Source: Ornithinimicrobium pekingense DSM 21552
GTDB lineage: Bacteria > Actinomycetota > Actinomycetes > Actinomycetales > Dermatophilaceae
Reading direction: 5' to 3'
Assembly (NCBI RefSeq): GCF_000421185.1
Contig: NZ_ATWJ01000007.1
Coordinates: 620,001 to 684,000 of the forward strand
DNA length: 64,000 nt
This document shows, one piece after another, positions 24,892-33,581 of the stretch (the stretch's first letter is position 1; the number at the start of each line of letters is the position of its first letter). The notes beneath the pieces are model-generated. The model ran no database searches. It had not been told where the DNA came from and was given only the letters and a program-made list of their open reading frames with translations. A program made the position numbers and the translations under genes.

Positions 24892-26072
24892 AGGGAGTCC
24901 TCCTCGGGGTACAGGCGCAGCAGGGGCTGGCCCGGGCTCACAGGGTCACCGGGCTCGACCAGCCACTCGACCGCCCTGCCCCCGTGGGGGGAGACGACGG
25001 CGTGCTCCGCGCGCAGGGTGGTGACGGTGGCGACCGGTGCGCCGTGCGTCACGGCCTCGCCGACCGGGACGGAGGGCTGCACGGTGCCCTTGACGGGGGA
25101 GACGACGACCATCCACGAGGCCTCGATCGGGGCCAGCTCGGTGGCCGCGCCGTGCTCGCGGATCATCCGGTGCGCGGCCTCGAGGTCGTCGGGGGTCTTC
25201 AGCGCCAGCGTCTCGACACCCTTCAGCGCGCGCTTGGCCAGCCCGGCCAGCGTGCCCGCCGGGGGGATCTCGATCAGGCCCGTCACCCCCATGTCGGCGA
25301 ACGTCTCCATCGTCAGGTCCCACCGCACGGGGCTGGAGACCTGGCTGACCAGCCGGGCGAGCACCTCACGGCCGTCCTGCACGACGGTGCCGTCGACGTT
25401 GGAGACCAGCGGCAGGCGGGGGTCGTGGGTGGAGATGGCGCGCGCGTAGCGGGTGAGACGGTCGACCGCGGGCTGCATGTGGTGGGTGTGGAAGGCGCCG
25501 GCGACCTGCAGCGGGATCACCCTGGCCCGGGCCGGGGCGTCCGAGCGCAGCGCCTCGAGCTGCTCGAGCGTGCCGGCGGCGACGACCTGGCCGGCGCCGT
25601 TCATGTTGGCAGGGGTCAGGCCGTGGCGCTCCAGCGCCGCCGCGACCTCCTCGGGGTCGCCGCCGACGACGGCGTTCATCCCGGTGGGGGTGGCTGCGGA
25701 GGCCTCGGCCATGCCCCGGCCGCGCTCGCGGACGAGGACCATCGCCTGCTCCGCGCTCAGGACCCCCGCCGCCGCGGCGGCGGTGATCTCACCCACCGAG
25801 TGCCCCGCGCCGGCGCCGACCACCCGGAAGCCGTCGGCGGGGTGGGCGAAGAGGGAGAGCAGGGAGACCAGGCCGGAGCCGACGATGAGCGGCTGGGCGA
25901 CGGCGGTGTCCCTGATGGTGTCGGCGTCGGAGGTCGTGCCATGGCCGACCAGGTCGAGACCGGCGACGACACCCAGCCACTCCATCCGGTCGCGGAAGCC
26001 GGGCAGGTCCAGCCAGGGGGCGAGAAAACCGGGGGTCTGGGAGCCCTGTCCGGGCGCGACGATCACGAGCAC
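24888..26072 (-). CDS. fabD: Malonyl-CoA:ACP transacylase with a C-terminal biotinyl/lipoyl-like domain
   Basis: 394 residues from GTG 26072 (the frame is open to 26102). The transacylase part (about 1-300) has APGQGSQTPG, the active Ser92 in GAGHSVGE and His195 in GAFHTHHM. The last ~75 residues (about 321-388) read like a biotinyl/lipoyl barrel: VSPVKGTV, VGEAVTHGAPVATV, SPHGGRAVEWLVEPGDPVSPGQPLLRL. At the turn where the modified lysine (AMKM) should be, the sequence is TLRAE, so Arg354 replaces Lys. GTG 26072 is chosen because it mirrors the usual M-L-V-x-V-APGQG start; a second GTG at 26066 has better spacing to GAGGGG. Confidence 0.9.
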   Translation of the reverse strand: MLVIVAPGQGSQTPGFLAPWLDLPGFRDRMEWLGVVAGLDLVGHGTTSDADTIRDTAVAQPLIVGSGLVSLLSLFAHPADGFRVVGAGAGHSVGEITAAAAAGVLSAEQAMVLVRERGRGMAEASAATPTGMNAVVGGDPEEVAAALERHGLTPANMNGAGQVVAAGTLEQLEALRSDAPARARVIPLQVAGAFHTHHMQPAVDRLTRYARAISTHDPRLPLVSNVDGTVVQDGREVLARLVSQVSSPVRWDLTMETFADMGVTGLIEIPPAGTLAGLAKRALKGVETLALKTPDDLEAAHRMIREHGAATELAPIEASWMVVVSPVKGTVQPSVPVGEAVTHGAPVATVTTLRAEHAVVSPHGGRAVEWLVEPGDPVSPGQPLLRLYPEEDSL

Positions 26073-26140
26073 CCCCTCACTCTGCCTGTACGACCTGCCC
26101 ATCCTCGTCAGCGTTCCCGACGAGAAGCCGGCCCGATGTC

Positions 26141-26155
26141 TGTAGGGTTCCTACA
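26141..26155. promoter_or_regulatory. Palindrome between fasR and fabD
   Basis: TGTAGG-GTT-CCTACA, a perfect 6-bp inverted repeat lying 69 nt upstream of the fabD start and 39 nt after the fasR stop. It is the only clear dyad in this 121-nt gap, hence a candidate binding site for FasR or another lipid regulator. A TACAGA on the minus strand overlapping it could be the fabD -10, with a poor -35. Confidence 0.5.
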
Positions 26156-26193
26156 AAAGACGGGTGTCCGCGACCGCGCGGACGGAGTATGCC

Positions 26194-27390
26194 TCAGCGG
26201 CGGCCGCGGCGCGTGCCCAGCTGCTCCGTGGCCCTGCCCAGCGCGAGGGCGACCTGCAGGACCCAGGCGTCCCGGGGGGTGTGGGCGTCCAGCCCGACGA
26301 CGTCACCGACCTTGCGCAGCCGGTAACGGACGGTGTTGGGGTGCAGGAAGAGCTCGCGGGCGGTCGCCTCCAGCGCGCGCCCGTTGTCCAGGTAGGTCTG
26401 GACGGTCTCCAGCAGCGTCGCCGAGTCGTCCCGCAGCGGCCGGTAGACCCGGTCGACGAGCATGCGCCGGGCCGGGACCTCCCCGAGCAGGGCGCGCTCG
26501 GGCAGGAGCTCGTCGGCCGCGACCGGGCGGGGGGCTGCGGTCCACGCCGGGCAGGCGTCGCAGCCGGAGAGGGCCGCCCGGGCGCTGCGCCCGGCGGCGA
26601 AGAGGTGCGGGACCCGCGGGCCCACGACGACCGGCCCGGGGCCGAAGTGGGCAGCCAGGCGCGCGGCGTCCTCCAGCGGTTCCCGGGACCCTCCGAGGAT
26701 GCAGACCAGCCGCGAGCCCAGCGCCGCCGTCAGCGCCTCCCGGCCCAGGCGCCGCGCGGCGTCGCGCAGCACGGTCAGGGCCGGCCCCGACTCACCGTCC
26801 GGCAGGCTGCCGGCGACGACGACGACCCCCGTCACGTCCTCCCAGCCGAGCTCGGCGGCCCGGGAGGCCAACGTCTCGTCGGCCTCGCCACGGACGACGG
26901 CGTGCACGACGAGCGACTCCAGACGGGCGTCCCACCCGCCCCGCTGCTCCGCCGCACGGGCGTAGACCGCGGCGGCGGCGAACGCCACGTCGCGGGAGTA
27001 GCGCAGGACCGCCTCGCGCAGCCGCGGCTGCTCCTCCGCCTCGACGAGCTCGGGCACGGCGTCCTCGACGGTGGCGATCGCCGTGCGGGTCAGGTCCAGG
27101 GCCTGGCGCAGGGAGATGGTCTGGGCCAGGCTGCGGGGCGCGGCGGCGAAGACCTCGCCGGGCACCGTGCCCTCCTGCGCGCCGGCGGCGTACCAGCCGA
27201 GGAGGGCGTTGATGCCGGCCTGGGCCACGAGGCTGACCCAGGACCGGTCGTCGGGGCTGAGGGTCCGGAACCAGGCGCGTTCGGCCGCCATCCGCTGCGT
27301 CGCCCGGGTGGCCAGCTCCCCGGCGCGGCGGGGAAGCGGCTCGGCGCCCGGGACCTGCTCCGGCAGCACGGACGGGTCGGACGGGGGCAC
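26194..27390 (-). CDS. fasR: PucR-type transcriptional regulator, FasR homologue
   Basis: 398 residues. It has a degenerate central GGDEF-like/CdaR region and the PucR C-terminal helix-turn-helix: TYLDNGRALEATARELFLHPNTVRYRLRKV-type helices near residues 335-365. In Streptomyces, FasR of this family sits directly upstream of fabD-fabH-acpP-fabF and activates them; the same order here supports the name. The start at 27390 is the longest in-frame ATG and is preceded by the divergent phosphodiesterase promoter region. Confidence 0.82.
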   Translation of the reverse strand: MPPSDPSVLPEQVPGAEPLPRRAGELATRATQRMAAERAWFRTLSPDDRSWVSLVAQAGINALLGWYAAGAQEGTVPGEVFAAAPRSLAQTISLRQALDLTRTAIATVEDAVPELVEAEEQPRLREAVLRYSRDVAFAAAAVYARAAEQRGGWDARLESLVVHAVVRGEADETLASRAAELGWEDVTGVVVVAGSLPDGESGPALTVLRDAARRLGREALTAALGSRLVCILGGSREPLEDAARLAAHFGPGPVVVGPRVPHLFAAGRSARAALSGCDACPAWTAAPRPVAADELLPERALLGEVPARRMLVDRVYRPLRDDSATLLETVQTYLDNGRALEATARELFLHPNTVRYRLRKVGDVVGLDAHTPRDAWVLQVALALGRATEQLGTRRGRR

Positions 27391-27423
27391 CGATCCAGCC
27401 TACCGGCGGTTAGCGTTGGCGCC

Positions 27424-28509
27424 GTGCCGCCCAGCGACCGAGACGTCCAGCGCGAGCTGCTCCCGATGCGGTCGCCGGTGGTGATCGGCCACCGGGGCGC
27501 CTGCGGCTACCTGCCGGAGCACACCCTCGCGAGCTATGAGCTGGCGGCCAGGCAGGGAGCGGACCTGCTCGAGCCCGACCTCGTCGCCACCCGGGACGGT
27601 GTCCTCGTCGTCCGCCACGAGAACGAGATCTCCGGCACCACCGACGTGGCCCACCACCCCGAGCTCGCCGACCGGCGCACCACGAGGACGGTCGACGGGG
27701 TCCCGGTCACCGGCTGGTTCACCGAGGACCTCACGCTGGCCGAGCTGCGCAGCCTGCGTGCCGTGGAGCGCCTTCCCGACCTCCGCCCCGGCAGCTGCGC
27801 GCACGACGGCCGGCACACGGTGGCGACCTTCGAGGAGGTCCTCGCGCTGCGCGAGCGGCTCTCGACCGAGCTGGGCCGGCAGATCGGGGTCTATCCCGAG
27901 ACCAAGCACCCCACGCACTTCCGTGAGCTCGGGCTGGGGCTGGAGGAGCGGCTCGTGGACGCCCTGCGCGCGGCCGGGCTGGACCGGCCCGACGCGCCGG
28001 TCCTCGTCCAGTCCTTCGAGGTGTCCAACCTCGTGCTCATGCGGCGTGACCTGGGCTCGCAGGTGCCGCAGGTGCTGCTCGCCACCGCCTGGGAAGACGT
28101 CCCCCACGACCTGCTCCGTCCGGGCCTGTGGCCGCACGCGCCTCGGGTATGCGGTGCGCGGCGCACCTACGGCGAGCTGCTGTCGCCGGCCGGCCTGGCA
28201 GCCCTCGCCGGCGTGGTCGACGCCATCGGGCCGGACAAGACGATGGTGGTGCCGTGGACACCCGACGGCTCTCTGGGCGCGCCGACGTCGCTGGTCGCCG
28301 ACGCGCACGCCGCCGGTCTCTTCGTCCACCCCTGGACGTTCCGGGCCGAGAACGTCTTCCTCCCGCCCGCGCTGCGGCGGGGCACCGGTCCGGAGGACCT
28401 CGGCGACCTGGCGGCGGAGGTACGGGCCTACCTCGACGCCGGGGTCGACGGTGTCTTCACCGACCACCCCGACGTCGCCGTCGCCGCCCGTGCGGCCTGG
28501 CAGGCCTGA
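27424..28509 (+). CDS. Glycerophosphodiester phosphodiesterase
   Basis: 361 residues of the GDPD TIM-barrel family: HRGACGYLPEHT with the catalytic His, ADLLEPDLVATRDG with metal-binding acids, VRHENEISGTTDVA, and a C-terminal GVFTDHPD. It splits glycerophosphodiesters to glycerol-3-phosphate and alcohol. No signal peptide is seen, so it is cytosolic as read. The length and the inserted TRTVDGVPVTGWFTEDLTL loop match the longer GlpQ-like class. GTG 27424 lies 7 nt after TAGCGT (27411-27416) without a ribosome site, so a leaderless start is likely. Confidence 0.88.
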   Translation: MPPSDRDVQRELLPMRSPVVIGHRGACGYLPEHTLASYELAARQGADLLEPDLVATRDGVLVVRHENEISGTTDVAHHPELADRRTTRTVDGVPVTGWFTEDLTLAELRSLRAVERLPDLRPGSCAHDGRHTVATFEEVLALRERLSTELGRQIGVYPETKHPTHFRELGLGLEERLVDALRAAGLDRPDAPVLVQSFEVSNLVLMRRDLGSQVPQVLLATAWEDVPHDLLRPGLWPHAPRVCGARRTYGELLSPAGLAALAGVVDAIGPDKTMVVPWTPDGSLGAPTSLVADAHAAGLFVHPWTFRAENVFLPPALRRGTGPEDLGDLAAEVRAYLDAGVDGVFTDHPDVAVAARAAWQA

Positions 28510-28574
28510 GGGTCGTCCGCCGGGTCGCGCCCGTCACGTCAGGCCCACGCGGCACGTCGTGCTCGCCCTCGCGA

Positions 28575-28606
28575 GGTCGACCTCGGCCAGCTGGGCGAGG
28601 TCGACC
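28575..28606. repeat. 32-bp intergenic palindrome, copy B
   Basis: GGTCGACCTCG and CGAGGTCGACC flank gCCAGCTGGg; the 32 bp are self-complementary except one central pair. It matches copy A (7836-7867) at about 29 of 32 positions and shares the flanking GTGCTCGCCC (28559). It is located between convergent genes, ahead of the aceE terminator. Confidence 0.8.
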
Positions 28607-28659
28607 GGTGGACGTCGAGGTGGCCGGGCCGGGCGGCGCCGCATACCCACGAATGACGC

Positions 28660-28691
28660 AGGGCGCCGCACCCGATGGGGTGCGGCGCCCT
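28660..28691. terminator. Terminator hairpin of aceE (and the phosphodiesterase)
   Basis: Perfect 14-bp stem AGGGCGCCGCACCC / GGGTGCGGCGCCCT with a GATG loop, 22 nt past the aceE stop. It is bidirectional between convergent genes. Confidence 0.85.
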
Positions 28692-28712
28692 CGTGCGGCG
28701 GACAGGTGGCCG

Positions 28713-31466
28713 TCAGGCGTCGCCGCCCACGTTGCCGGAGGTGCCGGCGTTGACGTCGTGCAGGCGGTACTTCTCGGCGGCCCGACGCGGCACGTCGGGG
28801 TCGATCTCGCCGCGGTCGGCGAGCATCTGCAGCGCCTTGACCGCCATCGACGGTCCGTCGATGTGGAAGAAGCGTCGCGCCGCCGCGCGCGTGTCGGCGA
28901 AGCCGAAGCCGTCGGCGCCGAGGGCGTAGTAGTCCTCGGGGACCCACGGGGCGATCTGGTCCTGGACCGCGCGCATGTAGTCGCTGGTCGCGACGACCGG
29001 CCCGGTGCCCTCGGACAGGCGCCGGGTGACGTAGGGCACGCGCCGCTCCTGGTCGGGGGCGAGGAAGGCGTCCTCGTCGCAGGCCATCGCCTCGCGCCGC
29101 AGCTCCGACCACGACGTCACCGACCACACGTCGGCGCTGACGTCCCAGTCCTCGCGCAGCAGCTCCTCGGCCTCGAGCGCCCACGGGACACCCACGCCGG
29201 AGGCCAGGAGCCGCACGTGACGGCCCTCCTTCGGCTCGGTCGCCACGATGCGGTGCATCCCCTTGAGGATGCCCTCGACGTCGACGTCCTCCGGCTCCTT
29301 CGGCTGGAGCATCGGCTCGTTGTAGACCGTGATGTAGTAGAAGACGTCCTCGGGGTCCTCGCCGTACATCCGCCGCAGCCCGTCGGGCAGGATGTGCGCC
29401 ATCTCGTAGGCGTAGGCCGGGTCGTAGGCGACGCAGGCCGGGTTGGTCGAGGCGAGCAGCGGGGAGTGGCCGTCGGCGTGCTGCAGGCCCTCGCCCGTCA
29501 GCGTGGTCCGCCCGGCCGTGGCGCCGATCATGAAGCCGCGCGCCAGCTGGTCGGCCGCCGCCCAGATCCCGTCGCCCGTGCGCTGGAAGCCGAACATCGA
29601 GTAGAAGATGTAGAACGGCACCATCGGCGTCAGGTGCGTGTCGTAGGAGGTGCCGGCCGCGGTGAAGGCCGCGACCGAGCCGGCCTCGTTGATGCCGACG
29701 TGCCAGATCTGGCCGCTCTCGGACTCCTTGTAGGCGAGCATGAGGTCGGCGTCGACCGAGGTGTAGTTCTGGCCGTGGACGTTGTAGATCTTTGCCGTCG
29801 GGAAGAAGCTGTCCATGCCGAAGGTGCGCGCCTCGTCGGGGATGATCGGCACCAGGTGCTTGCCGAACTCCTTGTCGCGCATCCACTCCTTGAAGATGCG
29901 GACCAGCGCCATGGTCGTGGCGACGTTCTGCTTGCCCGACCCCTTCTTGGCGACGTCGTAGACCTTCTCGTCGGGCAGCGTGAGGCTGGCCGCCTTCTCC
30001 GGCTCCCGCTTGGGCAGGTAGCCCCCGAGCCGCTGACGCCGCTCCCGCATGTAGCGGATGGCCTCGTCGTCCTCGCCGGGGTGGTAGTAGGGCGGTTTGT
30101 AGGGGTCGGCCTCGAGCTGCTCGTCGGTGACCGGGATCTTCAGGCTGTCGCGGAAGCCCTTGAGGTCCTCCAGCGTCATCTTCTTCATCTGGTGGGTGGC
30201 GTTGCGGCCCGCGAAGTGCGTCCCGAGGCTGTAGCCCTTGATCGTGTGGGCCAGGATGACGGTCGGCTGGCCGGTGTGCTTCATCGCGGCGGCGTAGGCG
30301 GCGTACACCTTGTGGTAGTCGTGCCCGCCGCGCTTGAGCTTCCACCAGACGTCCTCGTCGGTCCAGTCCTTGACCATCTCCTTGGTGCGCGGGTCGCGGC
30401 CGAAGAAGTGGTCCCGGATGAAGGCGCCGTCGTTGGCCCGGAACGTCTGGAAGTCCCCGTCGGGGGTGGAGTTGAACAGGTTGACCAGCGCGCCGGAGGT
30501 GTCCTTGGCGATGAGCTCGTCCCACCCGCGGCCCCACAGCACCTTGATGACGTTCCAGCCGGCGCCGCGGAAGAAGCTCTCCAGCTCCTGGACGATCTTG
30601 CCGTTGCCGCGCACCGGGCCGTCGAGTCGCTGCAGGTTGCAGTTGACGACGAAGGTCAGGTTGTCGAGCTCGTCGTTGGCGGCCACCTGCAGCAGGCCGC
30701 GCGACTCCGGCTCGTCCATCTCGCCGTCGCCGAGGAAGGCCCACACGTGCTGCTGGCTGGTGTCCTTGATGCCGCGGTTGTGCAGGTACTTGTTGAAGGC
30801 CGCCTGGTAGATGGCGTTCATCGGGCCCAGGCCCATCGAGACCGTCGGGAACTGCCAGAAGTGCGGCATGCTCCGCGGGTGGGGGTAGGAGGGCAGGGGC
30901 TCGGCGTCGCCGTGCTTCTTGCTCTTCTCCTGCCGGAAGCTGTCGAGGTCGTCCTCGCTCAGGCGCCCCTCGAGGAAGGCGCGGGCGTAGATGCCGGGGG
31001 AGGCGTGGCCCTGGAAGAACAGCTGGTCGCCGCCGCCCTCGTGGTCGCGGCCGCGCCAGAAGTGGTTGAAGCCGACCTCCCACAGGGTCGCCATGGAGGC
31101 GTAGGTGGAGATGTGGCCGCCCACGGAGATGTCCGGGTGCTGGGCGCGGTGCACCATGACCGCGGCGTTCCAGCGCATCCAGGCGCGGTAGCGACGCTCC
31201 AGCTCCTCGTCACCGGGGAACCACGGCTCGCGCTCCGGCGGGATCGTGTTGATGTAGTCGGTGGTGGTCAGCGAGGGCAGCCCGACCTGGGAGTCGCGGG
31301 CCCGCTCCAGCATCCGCAGCATCAGGTAGCGCGCCCGCTGGCGGCCACCGGTCTCGATGGCCGCGTCGAGCGAGTCGAGCCATTCCTGGGTCTCCTCGGG
31401 GTCGACGTCCGGGACCTGGCTGGGGAGACCGTTGAGGATAGGACCGACGGGGCGCTCCGTAGGCAT
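28713..31466 (-). CDS. aceE: Pyruvate dehydrogenase E1 component (homodimeric type)
   Basis: 917 residues, the usual size for single-chain AceE. The ThDP fold is marked by [10 protein letters not shown] ... [16 protein letters not shown] near residues 230-265, with the Asn-rich metal ligands, and by an [20 protein letters not shown] loop near 410. It decarboxylates pyruvate and passes acetyl to the lipoyl of E2 in the PDH complex. E2/E3 genes are not nearby. The ATG follows an AAAGGA site. It is divergent from DUF3052, as in many actinobacteria. Confidence 0.95.
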   Translation of the reverse strand: MPTERPVGPILNGLPSQVPDVDPEETQEWLDSLDAAIETGGRQRARYLMLRMLERARDSQVGLPSLTTTDYINTIPPEREPWFPGDEELERRYRAWMRWNAAVMVHRAQHPDISVGGHISTYASMATLWEVGFNHFWRGRDHEGGGDQLFFQGHASPGIYARAFLEGRLSEDDLDSFRQEKSKKHGDAEPLPSYPHPRSMPHFWQFPTVSMGLGPMNAIYQAAFNKYLHNRGIKDTSQQHVWAFLGDGEMDEPESRGLLQVAANDELDNLTFVVNCNLQRLDGPVRGNGKIVQELESFFRGAGWNVIKVLWGRGWDELIAKDTSGALVNLFNSTPDGDFQTFRANDGAFIRDHFFGRDPRTKEMVKDWTDEDVWWKLKRGGHDYHKVYAAYAAAMKHTGQPTVILAHTIKGYSLGTHFAGRNATHQMKKMTLEDLKGFRDSLKIPVTDEQLEADPYKPPYYHPGEDDEAIRYMRERRQRLGGYLPKREPEKAASLTLPDEKVYDVAKKGSGKQNVATTMALVRIFKEWMRDKEFGKHLVPIIPDEARTFGMDSFFPTAKIYNVHGQNYTSVDADLMLAYKESESGQIWHVGINEAGSVAAFTAAGTSYDTHLTPMVPFYIFYSMFGFQRTGDGIWAAADQLARGFMIGATAGRTTLTGEGLQHADGHSPLLASTNPACVAYDPAYAYEMAHILPDGLRRMYGEDPEDVFYYITVYNEPMLQPKEPEDVDVEGILKGMHRIVATEPKEGRHVRLLASGVGVPWALEAEELLREDWDVSADVWSVTSWSELRREAMACDEDAFLAPDQERRVPYVTRRLSEGTGPVVATSDYMRAVQDQIAPWVPEDYYALGADGFGFADTRAAARRFFHIDGPSMAVKALQMLADRGEIDPDVPRRAAEKYRLHDVNAGTSGNVGGDA

Positions 31467-31632
31467 GAGGCATGTCCTTTCCGACGTAGTGACGGTCCTC
31501 AGTCTGTCACGGACCCTTGCCGTGACGTCCGCCCGGTCGCCCCGGCCAGGGGGGTGCGGGAAGGTCCGTCGCGGCCTCGGCGGAGCGTCGCCCTTTACAA
31601 CGGGGGTCCCCCTCTAGTTGTGTAGGGCCACC

Positions 31633-32067
31633 ATGGGCAGCAAAGGGACGGAAGAGGTGGACGTGGCCGAGGGCAGCCCCCTGGCGGCACCGGTGCGCAA
31701 GCTCGGCTTCGCGCCGGGGCAGATCGTCATCGAGTACGGCTACGACGACGACGTGGACGAGGAGGTCCGGGAGGTCGTCGAGCAGGTGGTCGAGGCGCCG
31801 CTGGAGGACGAGGACTACGACGGCGTGGTCGACGTGGTGGTGCTGTGGTGGCGCGAGGGCGACGGCGACCTGGCCGACGACCTCGTCGACGCCCTGACCA
31901 CCATGGAGGAGGGCGGGTTCATCGCCCTGCTCACCCCCGGTGCCGGCCGCGGCGACCGGGTGCAGGCCCACGTCGTGCAGGAGGCCTGCACGACGTGCTC
32001 GCTCACCGCCTCCGGCGGCGTGGCCCTGGGGGAGTGGGTCGGGCAGCGGCTGGTGGGCCGGCGTTGA
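31633..32067 (+). CDS. DUF3052 family protein
   Basis: 144 residues, very acidic. KLGFAPGQIVIEYGYDDDVDE and VVLWWREGDGDL are characteristic of DUF3052, an actinobacterial family commonly placed next to aceE and a peroxiredoxin. The function is unknown. ATG 31633 gives the family-typical start; an in-frame GTG/TTG region upstream is short. The upstream gap has a hairpin ACAAC-GGGGG-TC-CCCCT-CTA-GTTGT (about 31596-31620) near the promoter. The stop overlaps the next TTG start by 4 nt. Confidence 0.85.
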   Translation: MGSKGTEEVDVAEGSPLAAPVRKLGFAPGQIVIEYGYDDDVDEEVREVVEQVVEAPLEDEDYDGVVDVVVLWWREGDGDLADDLVDALTTMEEGGFIALLTPGAGRGDRVQAHVVQEACTTCSLTASGGVALGEWVGQRLVGRR

Positions 32068-32564
32068 GCGCCACCGGTGAGGGCGGGCGGCCCGAGCACC
32101 TCACCGCACACCCCCGCCCCGGTGACCGGGCGCCCGACCTGACGCTGCCGGACCAGCACGGCGAGCCGGTGACCCTGTCCGAGGCGGTGCGCGGTCGCGC
32201 GGCGCTGCTGGTGTTCTTCCCGGCCGCCTTCACCTCCATCTGCACCGGTGAGCTGCTGGAGGTGCAGCTCGACATCGACACCTTCGCCAACGACCGGGTG
32301 CAGGTGCACGGCATCTCCTGCGACCCCCAGTCCTCCCTCCGGGCGTGGGCCGCTCTCGAGGGCTACCGCTTCCCCCTCCTGTCCGACTTCTGGCCGCACG
32401 GGCAGGTATGCCGTTCCTACGGCGTGCTGGACGAGCGTCACGGCCGACCCTTGCGCGGCACCTTTCTCGTGGACCCGACGATGACCGTGCGCTGGAGCTC
32501 GGTGCACGGGCCGGACGAGGAGCGCCCCATCGGGCTGCTGCACGAGGCGGTCCGCGACCGGTGA
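32064..32564 (+). CDS. Peroxiredoxin (AhpE-like)
   Basis: 166 residues with the thioredoxin-fold peroxiredoxin core: PDLTLPDQHGEPVTLSE, then FFPAAFTSICTGEL with the peroxidatic Cys60 and its Thr partner. Other cysteines are Cys86 and Cys116; neither is in the classical C-terminal resolving position, so a 1-Cys AhpE-type mechanism is likely. No ATG or GTG fits the N-terminus; the TTG at 32064 overlapping the DUF3052 stop (TTGA) is the best start and implies coupled translation. Confidence 0.82.
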   Translation: MSATGEGGRPEHLTAHPRPGDRAPDLTLPDQHGEPVTLSEAVRGRAALLVFFPAAFTSICTGELLEVQLDIDTFANDRVQVHGISCDPQSSLRAWAALEGYRFPLLSDFWPHGQVCRSYGVLDERHGRPLRGTFLVDPTMTVRWSSVHGPDEERPIGLLHEAVRDR

Positions 32565-32616
32565 GGCGTCCGGGGTTCCCGAGCACTGCCGCGCGGCTGG
32601 CACAATGGGCGCCCCA

Positions 32617-32689
32617 GGGCCTGTAGCTCAGCTGGTAGAGCGCCGCGTTTACACCGCGTAGGTCGTCGGTTCGAGCCCGGCCGGGCCCA
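32617..32689 (+). tRNA. tRNA-Val (anticodon UAC)
   Basis: 73-nt cloverleaf: acceptor GGGCCTG/CGGGCCC, D-arm GCTC...GAGC, anticodon loop TTTACAC with TAC, T-arm GTCGG-TTCGAGC-CCGGC, discriminator A, no encoded CCA. A CACAAT -10-like hexamer lies at 32601-32606. The next gene starts 1 nt after the discriminator base. Confidence 0.97.
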
Positions 32690-32690
32690 C

Positions 32691-33581
32691 GTGGACAACA
32701 GCAGAGCGGACAGCACACGGCTGGGCGACGTCGTCGCCGTGCTCGAGGAGCTCTACCCGCCCGCGACCGCCCAGTCGTGGGACCGGGTCGGTCTGGTCGC
32801 CGGTGACCCGGACCAGCCCGTCTCGCGCGTCCTGCTCGCCGTGGACCCGACGCTGGAGGTCATCGCCGAGGCGGTCGAGACCGGGGCCGACCTGATCGTC
32901 ACCCACCACCCGCTGCTGCTGCGCGGCATCCACTCGGTCGCGACGACCACCGCCAAGGGCGCCGCCGTCGCCGAGCTGCTGGTCAACGACGTGGCCCTCT
33001 ACTGCGCGCACACCAACGCCGACGTGGCGGACCCCGGTGTCGGGCACGCGCTCGCCGCCGCCTGCGGGCTGACCGCCACCGAGCCTCTGCAGCTGTCCGA
33101 GGAGCAGGAGCTGGGACGCGTCGGCGACCTCGACGCCCCGGTGACCCTGGCCGAGCTGGCGACCCGGCTGCACGCCGCCCTGCCGCGCACCGCGGGCGGG
33201 GTGCGCGTCAGCGGCCCGGCCGACGCGCAGGTGCGGAGGGTCGCCGTGCTGGGCGGGGCGGGGGACTCCTCCTTCGGGGCCGTCCGGCGCAGCGGGGCCG
33301 ACGTCTACGTCACCGCCGACCTGCGCCACCACCCCGCCCTCGAGGCGCGCGAGGAGGCGCGGGCCGCGGCCCGGGGGCGCGGCGACGACGCACCGCGCAC
33401 GCCATACCTCGTGGACGCCGGGCACTTCGCCAGCGAGTGGCTGTGGCTCCCGGCGCTGCGCGCGCGGCTGCAGGAGCGGCTCGCCGCTAGCGTGACCCTC
33501 GAGATCTCGACCGTGCGCACCGACCCGTGGGACTTCGTGGTCGGCGCGCAACCACCCACCGACGCAGGAGGTATGCCGTGA
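32691..33581 (+). CDS. Nif3-like dinuclear metal center protein (YbgI/DUF34 family)
   Basis: 296 residues. N- and C-terminal halves form the Nif3 dinuclear metal site: WDRVGLVAGDP, the metal ligands in IVTHHPLLL (near residue 73), YCAHTNADV, and a C-terminal GHFASEW. Bacterial members are annotated as GTP cyclohydrolase I type 2-like, but the in vivo substrate is unsettled. The order nif3-zinc ribbon-RNase H/phosphatase matches Mycobacterium (Rv2230c-Rv2229c-Rv2228c). GTG 32691 is 1 nt after tRNA-Val and has no ribosome site, so it may be released by tRNA 3' processing. Confidence 0.85.
   Translation: MDNSRADSTRLGDVVAVLEELYPPATAQSWDRVGLVAGDPDQPVSRVLLAVDPTLEVIAEAVETGADLIVTHHPLLLRGIHSVATTTAKGAAVAELLVNDVALYCAHTNADVADPGVGHALAAACGLTATEPLQLSEEQELGRVGDLDAPVTLAELATRLHAALPRTAGGVRVSGPADAQVRRVAVLGGAGDSSFGAVRRSGADVYVTADLRHHPALEAREEARAAARGRGDDAPRTPYLVDAGHFASEWLWLPALRARLQERLAASVTLEISTVRTDPWDFVVGAQPPTDAGGMP

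Noticed and set aside
28128-31625. An 1165-codon open frame on the plus strand opposite aceE
   Set aside because: It is antisense to the well-conserved aceE, has a Val/Leu/Gly/Asp-biased composition typical of mirror frames in GC-rich genes, and no recognisable motif.
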